Under the pieces are notes generated by a model. The model did no database searches, was not told the DNA's origin, and saw only the letters and a program-made list of their open reading frames with translations. A stretch of 64,000 bases of DNA from JANNMJ01 sp031425525 (GTDB lineage Bacteria > Bacteroidota > Bacteroidia > Cytophagales > Hymenobacteraceae). Location: NCBI GenBank assembly GCA_031425525.1, contig JANPJM010000023.1, positions 62,001 to 126,000 of the forward strand, written 5' to 3'. Shown in pieces: positions 7,802-14,857 of the stretch (its first letter is position 1; each line of letters opens with the position of its first letter). A program made the translations under genes and the position numbers.

Positions 7802-9202
7802 CTACAAATGAATCACCTCGCCGTAGGCGGCGGCGGCGGCTTCCATCACGGCCTCGCTCATGGTGGGGTGCGGGTGGACGGATTTGATGATCTCGTGGCC
7901 CGTCGTTTCGAGGTTGCGCGCCACGACCACTTCCGCGATCATTTCCGTCACGTTCGCGCCGATCATGTGGGCGCCGAGCCACTCGCCGTATTTGGCGTCG
8001 AAGATGACTTTTACGAAGCCGTCCTTCACGCCGCCCGCCGAGGCTTTGCCGCTCGCCGAGAACGGGAACCGGCCGACTTTGATGTCGTAGCCCTGCTCTT
8101 TGGCTTGCGCCTCGGTCAGGCCGACCGACGCGATTTCCGGCGTGCAGTACGTGCAACCGGGGATGTTGCCGTAGTTGAGCGCGTGCGGGTGCTGCCCGGC
8201 AATGTTCTCGACACAGATGATCCCTTCGGCCGAGGCCACGTGCGCCAGGGCCGGGCCGGGCACGATGTCGCCGATGGCGTACACGCCCGCCACCGTGGTG
8301 CGGTACATCTCATCGACCACCACGCGGCCTTTGTCCACCTTTACGCCTACTTCTTCGAGGCCGAGGTTTTCGAGGTTCGGCTGGATGCCGACCGCCGACA
8401 GCACCACGTCGCACGCGATCTGCGACTCTTCGCCCTTCGCCGATTTCACGAACGCCACGCAGCCCGCGCCGCTCGTATCGACGCGCTCGACGGAGGCGTT
8501 CGTCAGAATCTTGATGCCGGCTTTCCGGAACGACTTTTCGAGTTGTTTCGAGACTTCCTCGTCTTCCACCGGCACGATGCGCGGCGCGTATTCCACTATG
8601 GTTACCTCGGTGCCCATCGTGGCGTAGAAGTAGGCAAACTCGACGCCGATGGCGCCGGAACCCACCACGACCATCTTTTTGGGCTGCGTGGGCAGCACCA
8701 TCGCGGCGCGGTAGCCGATGATTTTCTTGTTGTCGATGGGCAGGTTCGGCAACTCGCGCGCCCGAGCGCCGGTAGCGAGGATGATGTGCTTCGCGCCCAC
8801 CACCGAGGTGCTGCCGTCGGCGGCCGTCACGGTTACTTCGCTGCCGCTTTTGAGCTTGGCGGTGCCCGTGATGACCTCGATTTTATTCTTCTTCATCAAG
8901 AACGTCACGCCCTTGCTCATCCCCTCGGCCACGCCCCGTGAGCGTTTCACGACGGCGCCAAAGTCGAAGCCCACATTTTCGGCCGACAGGCCGTACTCCT
9001 GCGGATGCTTCAGATAATCGAACACCTGCGCCGATTTCAGCAGCGCCTTCGTGGGGATGCACCCCCAATTGAGGCAAATACCACCGAGCGATTCGCGCTC
9101 CACGACGGCCACTTTCAGGCCCAACTGCGAGGCGCGGATGGCGGCCACATAGCCGCCGGGGCCGGTGCCGATAACGAGTACATCAAAAGAGGTCGAAGCC
9201 AT
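7802..9202 (-). CDS. lpdA: Dihydrolipoyl dehydrogenase (E3)
   Basis: 466 aa, the usual E3 length. A FAD-binding GTGPGGYVAA lies near residue 12. The redox disulphide is Cys43/Cys48 in GGICLNWGCIPTK. A NAD-binding GSGAIGVEFAYFY follows, then the second FAD motif in GVYAIGDIV. The C-terminal dimerisation domain contains the active-site base in HPHPTMSEA. The enzyme reoxidises dihydrolipoyl groups of pyruvate, 2-oxoglutarate or branched-chain dehydrogenase complexes, or of the glycine cleavage system. No E1/E2 genes are adjacent, so the partner complex is not shown by context. The start ATG lies 28 nt after a TACCTTTG promoter box. Confidence 0.97.
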   Translation of the reverse strand: MASTSFDVLVIGTGPGGYVAAIRASQLGLKVAVVERESLGGICLNWGCIPTKALLKSAQVFDYLKHPQEYGLSAENVGFDFGAVVKRSRGVAEGMSKGVTFLMKKNKIEVITGTAKLKSGSEVTVTAADGSTSVVGAKHIILATGARARELPNLPIDNKKIIGYRAAMVLPTQPKKMVVVGSGAIGVEFAYFYATMGTEVTIVEYAPRIVPVEDEEVSKQLEKSFRKAGIKILTNASVERVDTSGAGCVAFVKSAKGEESQIACDVVLSAVGIQPNLENLGLEEVGVKVDKGRVVVDEMYRTTVAGVYAIGDIVPGPALAHVASAEGIICVENIAGQHPHALNYGNIPGCTYCTPEIASVGLTEAQAKEQGYDIKVGRFPFSASGKASAGGVKDGFVKVIFDAKYGEWLGAHMIGANVTEMIAEVVVARNLETTGHEIIKSVHPHPTMSEAVMEAAAAAYGEVIHL

Positions 9203-9230
9203 TCGGTTGAATCAAGTTGAATTGGTGAGA

Positions 9231-9238
9231 CAAAGGTA
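9231..9238 (-). promoter_or_regulatory. -7 promoter box (TACCTTTG) of lpdA
   Basis: Exact match to TAnnTTTG, 28 nt upstream of the lpdA start. No good -33 TTTG was found at the usual spacing. Confidence 0.55.
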
Positions 9239-9274
9239 GCGGAGCGGGGTGCGCGGGCACGAAGCGAACACGCA

Positions 9275-9400
9275 GGTAGCGTTAGTAACGCAAAAAATAA
9301 TAACGCTACCATAGTTGGTAGCGTTAAGTTTGCGAAATATTTTAACGCTACCCCCTGTGGTAGCATTAAGTTTGTAAAAAAATCTAACGCTACTAATTTC
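9275..9400 (+). repeat. Three tandem 42-bp repeats forming spaced palindromes, upstream of an HTH gene
   Basis: Units start at 9275, 9317 and 9359. Each is GGTAGCGTTA, 16 variable bases, TAACGCTACC, then 6 variable bases (unit 3 has GGTAGCATTA and TAACGCTACT). Arms of neighbouring units pair into 10-bp palindromes with 6-nt centres at 9301-9326 and 9343-9368. The period of 42 is four turns of B-DNA. Units 2 and 3 also contain TAAGTTTG, an exact -7 box. The array ends 12 nt before the ATG of the HTH protein, so an operator for autoregulation is the simplest reading. Confidence 0.8.
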
Positions 9401-9412
9401 ATTCTTCCTGCT

Positions 9413-10015
9413 ATGCCCAGAGGGTACATTCGCCTCCGCTCCCAAACCAGCCGGCTCCGCACCTACTTCGGCATCGAACAGGAAGAACTGGCGATGTACT
9501 TGGGCGTCAGCCGCGCGATGGTGAGCCACCTCGATGCCGGGCAGAAACTGCCCAGCCTCCGCCTGGCCGAGCAACTGGCCCCGCTCCTGCTCCACGTGCC
9601 GGCCGGTCTGCTGGCACAGGTGATCGAACTTCCAGCCGCCGCCGCCGAGCCGGTGCCGGCCACGCCGGCACCGGCCGCCGCCCCCCTCGAAGCCCGCCTC
9701 GACGATTGCACGCACACCGCCTGGATGCTGCGGCTGCGGCTGCGGCGGCTAGTCCGGAAAGGGCGCTACGTAGCCCGGTGGCAAGCTGCGCTCCCGGCGC
9801 TGCTTGCCGCCCTGCCGCCGGCTGATACCCCGGAACTCGACAGTGGGCTCGACTACCGATGGGCACGCCACTGGTTCAACATGCGGGCGCGCCCCCTCAC
9901 GCCCACCGAAATCGCCGAGTGGCACTTGCTCCGCGTGCGCGCCGATGCGCTCGAAGCCGAAGCCGCCGCGCTGACGGTCATCATCGCGGCTGGCACCACG
10001 CCGGAGCCGACGTAG
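9413..10015 (+). CDS. XRE-type helix-turn-helix protein
   Basis: 200 aa. Residues about 10-60 form a lambda-repressor-like HTH: SRLRTYFGIEQEELAMYL, GVSRAMVSHLDAG, then LPSLRLAEQLAPLL. The recognition helix would lie in SRAMVSHLDAG. An Ala/Pro hinge (about 75-95) is followed by an alpha-helical Arg/Ala-rich C-terminal domain that I do not recognise, probably for dimerisation. The gene follows three 42-bp repeats containing palindromes and is divergent from lpdA. The array is probably its own operator (inference). No partner toxin or phage gene is adjacent; the next gene is convergent with only 11 nt between stops. Confidence 0.75.
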   Translation: MPRGYIRLRSQTSRLRTYFGIEQEELAMYLGVSRAMVSHLDAGQKLPSLRLAEQLAPLLLHVPAGLLAQVIELPAAAAEPVPATPAPAAAPLEARLDDCTHTAWMLRLRLRRLVRKGRYVARWQAALPALLAALPPADTPELDSGLDYRWARHWFNMRARPLTPTEIAEWHLLRVRADALEAEAAALTVIIAAGTTPEPT

Positions 10016-10026
10016 CCGGCCGGAGA

Positions 10027-10698
10027 CTACTGCCGCACGAAGACCGCTTGCGTCACCTGCGCTTCGTACGTGATGTATTGCCCCGGAATTTTGCGCTCCA
10101 CCACCGCGCTGGTGTGCACCACAAGCCGTCCTTTTGCATCAATCCCGATCTGACTCACGGCCCCCTTGATCAGCAGGAAGCGGCCGTTGATGAGCGCGTA
10201 CTTCTTGCGGCCAGTCTTCTGGGTTTTGGCCGTTGTCAGGTCGCGGGTTATGAAGGATACTTTCCCATCGGCGAAGACCATTTCGGCCTGCACGTTAGCC
10301 GGAATGATTTGGGCGCTCCGGTAACACTGTCGCGTCTTTACAATCCCCGAATCGCAGTGAATGACGACACGGGTCAGGATGCTACGCCACGCACCCACCA
10401 GCTGCGTGGGGTCAAGGATACGGGTCGCGGTATCGAGCTGGGCGTGGGGGCGAGCCGAGTTGGGCACCCACCACCGGTGTACGCCTTCGTGGACGTAGCT
10501 CAGACCTTGCTGAGTCCGGGCGATTTCCTTCGTGATAAAATGCTCATATCGGCCGTAATCTTCTTCCCATTCCGGGTAAACGGGCCTTGGCAATGCCGTA
10601 GCATAAGTGGCAGGAAACTGCACGGTGTCGGCAGCCATCTGAGCAACTACCCGCACACTCAAGCTCAGCGCAAGGCTGAGCAACAAATACTTTCTCAT
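10027..10698 (-). CDS. Secreted protein of unknown function
   Basis: 223 aa from the ATG at 10696-10698. That start is supported by a signal peptide (KYLLLSLALSLSVRVVAQ) and by a TACCTTTG box 9 nt upstream, which rules out the longer open frame. The mature protein has YPEWEEDYGRYEHFITKEIA, a histidine/tryptophan-rich HEGVHRWWVPNSARPHAQ, and a beta-rich C-terminal half. Two cysteines (HCDSG and RQCYRS) could pair in the periplasm. I do not recognise a family. The gene is transcribed away from dnaK's terminator, which overlaps the region just upstream of its promoter. Confidence 0.65.
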   Translation of the reverse strand: MRKYLLLSLALSLSVRVVAQMAADTVQFPATYATALPRPVYPEWEEDYGRYEHFITKEIARTQQGLSYVHEGVHRWWVPNSARPHAQLDTATRILDPTQLVGAWRSILTRVVIHCDSGIVKTRQCYRSAQIIPANVQAEMVFADGKVSFITRDLTTAKTQKTGRKKYALINGRFLLIKGAVSQIGIDAKGRLVVHTSAVVERKIPGQYITYEAQVTQAVFVRQ

Positions 10699-10707
10699 TA
10701 ACTCAAT

Positions 10708-10715
10708 CAAAGGTA
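10708..10715 (-). promoter_or_regulatory. -7 promoter box (TACCTTTG)
   Basis: Exact TAnnTTTG match, 9 nt upstream of the start at 10698. The transcript would have a very short leader. Confidence 0.5.
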
Positions 10716-10739
10716 GCAGTCGGGCCACCCCAAAAAAAA

Positions 10740-10767
10740 CCCGGCCCGCCATTACTGGCGGGCCGGG
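10740..10767 (-). terminator. Terminator of dnaK
   Basis: Perfect 11-bp GC stem CCCGGCCCGCC/GGCGGGCCGGG with a 6-nt loop. On the minus strand it is followed by eight T. It lies 48 nt past the dnaK stop. Confidence 0.88.
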
Positions 10768-10815
10768 CATTCTTAAAAAATCACCGAAATCAAATGAATC
10801 AGCTAAATCAGCGAT

Positions 10816-12732
10816 CTATTTAACCTCCTCGTAATCCACATCCGTCACGCCGTCGGCGCCGGCGGGCTGGCCTTGCGGCTGGCCGTTGGGGGTGCCGCCG
10901 TCGGGGTCGGGCTGGCCGCCGCTGGTCTGGGCGTACATCTCGGCCGAGGCGGTTTGCCAGGCAGCGTTGATGGCGGTCATCGCCGACTCGATGGCGGCGG
11001 CATCGCGCGAGGCGTGGGCCGCTTTCAGCGTGTCGAGGGCGCTTTGCACGGCCGTTTTATTCGGCTCCGAGAGCTTGTCGCCGAATTCGGTGAGCTGTTT
11101 TTCGGTCTGGAAAATCATCGAATCGGCCTGGTTCACCTTCTCGATTTTCTCCTTTTCCTCCTTATCGCTCGCCTCGTTGGCTTTGGCCTCGGCGCGCATC
11201 CGCTCGATGTCGGCGTCGGACAGGCCGCTGCTCGCTTCGATGCGAATTTTCTGCTCTTTGCCGGTCGCTTTATCCTTCGCCGTCACGTGCAGAATGCCGT
11301 TAGCGTCGATGTCGAACGTCACTTCGATCTGCGGCTCGCCGCGGCGGGCCGGCGGAATGTCGTCGAGTTTGAACTTGGTGATCGAGCGGTTCTGGTTGGC
11401 CAGCGGGCGCTCGCCTTGCAGTACGTGGATCTCGACGGACGGCTGGTTATCGGACGCGGTAGAGAACGTCTCCGATTTCTTCGTCGGAATCGTCGTGTTC
11501 GACTCGATCAGGCGCGTCATCACGCCGCCCATCGTTTCGATGCCGAGGCTCAGGGGCGTCACGTCGAGCAGCAGTACGTCTTTCACTTCGCCCGTCAGCA
11601 CGCCCCCTTGGATAGCGGCGCCCACGGCCACCACTTCATCGGGGTTTACGCCTTTGCTCGGCTTCTTACCGAAGAATTTCTCGACTTCCTCCTGAATGCG
11701 CGGAATCCGGGTCGAGCCGCCCACCAGAATCACCTCCTGAATATCGCCCACTTTCAGGCCGGCATCGCTCAGCGCCTTTTTCACCGGCTCCATCGAGCGC
11801 TTGATGAGGCTTTCGGCGAGTTGCTCGAACTTGGCGCGGCTCAGTTTTACCACCAAATGCTTCGGGCCAGAAGCCGTAGCGGTGATGTACGGCAGATTGA
11901 TTTCGGTTTCCGAGGAAGACGAAAGCTCCACTTTGGCCTTTTCAGCGGCCTCTTTCAGGCGCTGAAGCGCCATCGGGTCGTTGCGCAGGTCGAGACCTTC
12001 GTTTTCCGATTTGAACTGGTCGGCCAGGAAGTTGATGATGACCTGATCGAAGTCGTCGCCGCCGAGATGCGTATCGCCGTTCGTCGAGAGAACTTCAAAA
12101 ACGCCCTCGCTCAGTTCCAGAATGGAAATATCGAAGGTGCCGCCACCGAGGTCATAGACCGCGATTTTATGGTCGGTGTGGTCTTTATCGAGGCCGTACG
12201 CCAGCGCGGCGGCGGTCGGCTCGTTGATGATCCGCATCACTTCGAGGCCCGCGATGGCACCGGCCTCTTTGGTGGCCTGGCGCTGGGCGTCGTTGAAGTA
12301 CGCCGGCACCGTAATGACGGCCTGCGTGACGGGTTGGCCGAGGTAATCCTCCGCCGTCTGCTTCATTTTCTGGAGCACCATCGCCGAGATTTCCTGCGGC
12401 GTATAGGTACGGTCGCCGATTTTGACGGCCACCGTGCTGTTCGGCCCCGGCGCAAGCTGGTAAGCTACGTGCTTGCCTTCCTCGGTTACTTCCGAGAACG
12501 CGCGCCCCATAAACCGCTTGATGGAGGCAATCGTGTTTTTGGGGTTGGTGATGGCCTGACGCTTCGCCGGGTCGCCGACTTTACGCTCGCCGTTACCGTT
12601 GTCGAGGAACGCGACGATGGACGGCGTGGTACGGCGGCCTTCGGAGTTTGGAATCACAACCGGCTCGTTGCCTTCCATGACGGCTACGCACGAGTTGGTG
12701 GTGCCCAGGTCGATACCAATGATTTTGCCCAT
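10816..12732 (-). CDS. dnaK: Chaperone DnaK (Hsp70)
   Basis: 638 aa. The phosphate-1 motif GIDLGTTNSCVAVMEG is at the start, with further ATPase signatures VYDLGGGTFDISIL and ILVGGSTRIPRIQ. The substrate-binding domain begins after VLLLDVTPLSLGIETMGG, and a helical lid ends in a Gly/Gln-rich tail closing with YEEVK, the GrpE/DnaJ-coupled consensus. It is an ATP-driven folding chaperone in the cytoplasm. Its co-chaperones dnaJ and grpE are together at 60.9-62.7 kb. No CIRCE element is visible upstream. A strong terminator follows. Confidence 0.98.
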   Translation of the reverse strand: MGKIIGIDLGTTNSCVAVMEGNEPVVIPNSEGRRTTPSIVAFLDNGNGERKVGDPAKRQAITNPKNTIASIKRFMGRAFSEVTEEGKHVAYQLAPGPNSTVAVKIGDRTYTPQEISAMVLQKMKQTAEDYLGQPVTQAVITVPAYFNDAQRQATKEAGAIAGLEVMRIINEPTAAALAYGLDKDHTDHKIAVYDLGGGTFDISILELSEGVFEVLSTNGDTHLGGDDFDQVIINFLADQFKSENEGLDLRNDPMALQRLKEAAEKAKVELSSSSETEINLPYITATASGPKHLVVKLSRAKFEQLAESLIKRSMEPVKKALSDAGLKVGDIQEVILVGGSTRIPRIQEEVEKFFGKKPSKGVNPDEVVAVGAAIQGGVLTGEVKDVLLLDVTPLSLGIETMGGVMTRLIESNTTIPTKKSETFSTASDNQPSVEIHVLQGERPLANQNRSITKFKLDDIPPARRGEPQIEVTFDIDANGILHVTAKDKATGKEQKIRIEASSGLSDADIERMRAEAKANEASDKEEKEKIEKVNQADSMIFQTEKQLTEFGDKLSEPNKTAVQSALDTLKAAHASRDAAAIESAMTAINAAWQTASAEMYAQTSGGQPDPDGGTPNGQPQGQPAGADGVTDVDYEEVK

Positions 12733-12780
12733 TTCGGGGGGGAGGTAAAGGGTAGAGTTCGGGGAGAAAAAAAACGCGAC

Positions 12781-12827
12781 ACGGCCCGCTTCCCGGCCAC
12801 CGCGCGAGCAGTGGGGAAGCGGGCCGT
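12781..12827 (-). terminator. Terminator of the lipoprotein gene upstream of dnaK
   Basis: 14-bp stem ACGGCCCGCTTCCC/GGGAAGCGGGCCGT. On the minus strand it is followed by GTCGCG and a run of eight T. It isolates dnaK from the gene ending at 12921. Confidence 0.8.
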
Positions 12828-12920
12828 GCCGCTGCTTACAAGGCCGGTGCCAGCGCCCGAAATGCCGCCCGGCGGTGACAAACTGTCAGCGCGCGGGGTC
12901 GGCGGGGCGGCCGGAGCGGT

Positions 12921-14042
12921 CTAAATGTCGAATTTTAGTCGCGGGAAGCGCGCAAATGCCGGGCGTCCTTTGGACGTCGTAATCCGCTGGCGTACCTCGT
13001 GCTGCACCCGGCCGGTAACGAGCCCGCGCCCGCCGCGCACGTTGGTATACTCGGGCGTGACTTGGGTAAGGGCCGACGAAGCGCCCAAAATTTCCTGATA
13101 CCGCGCCCACTGCGGCGAGCCCGCCGTGACCCGAAACGTGATGGCCGGGTTCGCTACGACACGCCGCAAACCGGGTGCATCGGCGTTGAAATTGATTTTA
13201 CGAAGCAGAAAATCGTTGAAAAACGCGTCGTTTTCGAGTTGAAACGATACCTCCTGCGTCGCGCTGTACGCCTCGCGGATATTCGTCGCAATTTGCCAAG
13301 TGAGCTTTTGAGGCACGGTATCGGTGCCGATGATTTCAAAAAACCGAAAATCCAGCTCCACCGAATAGATACCCGCCCGTGGCTGCTTCTGAAACGCGAT
13401 GCGCGGCTTAGCAAACTGCGGCGCGGGGTCGAACTCCGTGGTCGGGTCGAATTGATTTTCACGCCGCAAACTGGTGTACGCGGCCTTAAAAAACAGGTAA
13501 TTACCCGAAGCGCCGGGGTTGTTGGGGTCAGCCACGAGCGGAATATTCGTCGCGCCTGAGGCCATGGCACCCGTACGCAGGTTGCGCGCCACCACGCGGT
13601 AGGCAATGGCAGTATCGGTATCGAGTCCCGGGAAACCGGCCGGGGTTTGATAAATCAGTTGGCCTTCGCGGGCAAACGCGCCGGGCAGTTTGTCGGTGTT
13701 GGGCACCGGCAACAGCGGATAACTGATTTTGACGCTCGAATCGGGACGCACGAACTCTAATCTGGCCTCAATGACACCATTCGGAAATGTCACCGAATCG
13801 GGCTGGGTGGCGGCAATGTCGATGGCATTGGCCCCCGCATTCAGAAACGCTTTATTAATGCTGATGCGCTGCACCGGCTGCCCGTTGGCATCGGTCTGGC
13901 GCGGATCGAGGATGGCGTACACGATGGCCGTCTCGCGGTAGCTATCGTTGGCGTCGAGCTCGGTTTCGCAGGCGCCCAACGAGAGGCCGAGCGCGCAAGT
14001 AATCAGGAAAGCGCCGACGCGGCGCAGGAAAGTTGGGTTCAC
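12921..14042 (-). CDS. Outer-membrane-type lipoprotein, possibly DUF4249-like
   Basis: 373 aa from GTG 14040-14042. An ATG 33 nt upstream (14075) is in frame, but a TACCTTTG promoter box at 14048-14055 lies between the two, so the GTG was preferred. The lipobox is LSLGAC with Cys about 25 residues in. The mature chain starts ETELDANDSYRETAIVYAIL and is beta-rich with no obvious catalytic motif. The pattern (lipobox, early 'vyail' strand, ~370 aa) resembles the DUF4249 lipoproteins often found with TonB-dependent systems; that is an impression, not an alignment. No TonB receptor is adjacent. Confidence 0.65.
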   Translation of the reverse strand: MNPTFLRRVGAFLITCALGLSLGACETELDANDSYRETAIVYAILDPRQTDANGQPVQRISINKAFLNAGANAIDIAATQPDSVTFPNGVIEARLEFVRPDSSVKISYPLLPVPNTDKLPGAFAREGQLIYQTPAGFPGLDTDTAIAYRVVARNLRTGAMASGATNIPLVADPNNPGASGNYLFFKAAYTSLRRENQFDPTTEFDPAPQFAKPRIAFQKQPRAGIYSVELDFRFFEIIGTDTVPQKLTWQIATNIREAYSATQEVSFQLENDAFFNDFLLRKINFNADAPGLRRVVANPAITFRVTAGSPQWARYQEILGASSALTQVTPEYTNVRGGRGLVTGRVQHEVRQRITTSKGRPAFARFPRLKFDI

Positions 14043-14047
14043 GGAGT

Positions 14048-14055
14048 CAAAGGTA
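14048..14055 (-). promoter_or_regulatory. -7 promoter box (TACCTTTG)
   Basis: Exact TAnnTTTG match 5 nt before the GTG at 14042. If used, the transcript is nearly leaderless and the upstream ATG at 14075 cannot be the start. Confidence 0.5.
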
Positions 14056-14062
14056 AAAAGAA

Positions 14063-14128
14063 GTAGCGCGGACATCCGGTCTGCGAGCCAAAAGCTACCG
14101 CGCGACGCGGACCGGACGCCCGCGCTAC
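14063..14128 (-). repeat. Long imperfect hairpin between rluE-like gene and lipoprotein gene
   Basis: 23-bp arms at 14063-14085 and 14106-14128 differ at only a few positions (arm ends GTAGCGCGG and CCGCGCTAC). It sits 3 nt past the rluE-like stop and may terminate that gene. Similar GTAGCGC/GCGCTAC arms occur at 52314-52342 after recA. Confidence 0.6.
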
Positions 14129-14131
14129 ACT

Positions 14132-14755
14132 TTAGCGCTGCCGCGTCCGTAGGCCGGTGCCCGGCGTTACATCAGGCTGCCGCGCGATGTTCCGTAGCGT
14201 TGCTTCTTCCTCAATCGTCACTTCGCGCCACTCGCCGGGCTGGAGGGCGCCGAGCGTGAGCGGCCCGATGGCGGCCCGAATCAGCCGGAGCGTGGGCAGC
14301 CCCACGGCGGCGGTCATGCGGCGCACTTGCCGGTTTTGGCCTTCGCGCAATTCGATTTCGAGCCACGCCGTGGGGATGGCTGCGCGGTACCGGATGGGCG
14401 GCGTACGCGCCCATAAACCGGGCGGCTCGTCGGTGAGGGCCACGGCCCCGGCGGGCGCGGTGCGGCCGGTTTTCAGCACCAGCCCCCCAGTGCGGAGTTT
14501 CGCCAGCGCTTCCTCCGTGGGTACGCCTTCCACCTGCGCCCAATACGTCTTGGGCACCTTGAATTTGGGGTCGCTGAGGCGGTGCTGCAAGCCCGCATCA
14601 GTGGTGAGCAGCACGAGCCCTTCGGAATCGAAATCGAGCCGCCCGACGGGGTACACGCCCGGCACGGGCACAAAATCCTTCAGCGTCCGCCGACCGTTTT
14701 CGTCGGTGAACTGCGTGAGGGTTTCGTAGGGCTTATTGAGGAGGAGGGTTGGCAT
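14132..14755 (-). CDS. rluE: 23S rRNA pseudouridine synthase, RluE-like (RsuA family)
   Basis: 207 aa. The catalytic Asp motif GRLDFDSEGLVLLT is at about 38-51, preceded by LLLNKPYETLTQF. The C-terminal LREGQNRQVRRM and VGLPTLRLIRAAIG motifs are typical of the RsuA/RluB/E/F family. There is no N-terminal S4 domain, which matches RluE, the single-domain member acting on 23S rRNA helix 90 in E. coli. Substrate identity in this organism is inferred from domain architecture. Downstream is a long hairpin; upstream is the low-complexity repeat at 14769-14851. Confidence 0.88.
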   Translation of the reverse strand: MPTLLLNKPYETLTQFTDENGRRTLKDFVPVPGVYPVGRLDFDSEGLVLLTTDAGLQHRLSDPKFKVPKTYWAQVEGVPTEEALAKLRTGGLVLKTGRTAPAGAVALTDEPPGLWARTPPIRYRAAIPTAWLEIELREGQNRQVRRMTAAVGLPTLRLIRAAIGPLTLGALQPGEWREVTIEEEATLRNIARQPDVTPGTGLRTRQR

Positions 14756-14768
14756 TGATTAACGGAAT

Positions 14769-14851
14769 TTTCCGCAGACACGCGGAGTATTTCGCAGAGA
14801 CTTCGCAGCGTCGGCTTTGCGTCTCTGCGAAGCCTCTGCGTCTCTGCGGGA
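14769..14851. repeat. Locus-specific low-complexity inverted repeat (CGCAGAGAC word)
   Basis: Left arm 14769-14808 and right arm 14816-14851 are imperfect reverse complements built from CGCAGAGAC/GTCTCTGCG words. It fills the gap between two minus-strand genes (14858-16945 and the rluE-like gene). A short open frame across it is a repeat artefact. Confidence 0.75.
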
Positions 14852-14857
14852 AAAAAA

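Noticed and set aside
7808..8941. 377-aa open frame antisense to lpdA
   Set aside because: His/Arg-rich shadow with no recognisable domain, entirely inside lpdA.
9275..9400. CRISPR array or replication iterons
   Set aside because: No constant repeat/variable spacer structure of CRISPR size, no cas genes, and no replication initiator adjacent; an operator array fits better.
10873..12924. 683-aa open frame antisense to dnaK
   Set aside because: High GC and codon bias in dnaK leave the opposite frame open; the protein has no domain and is fully covered by dnaK.
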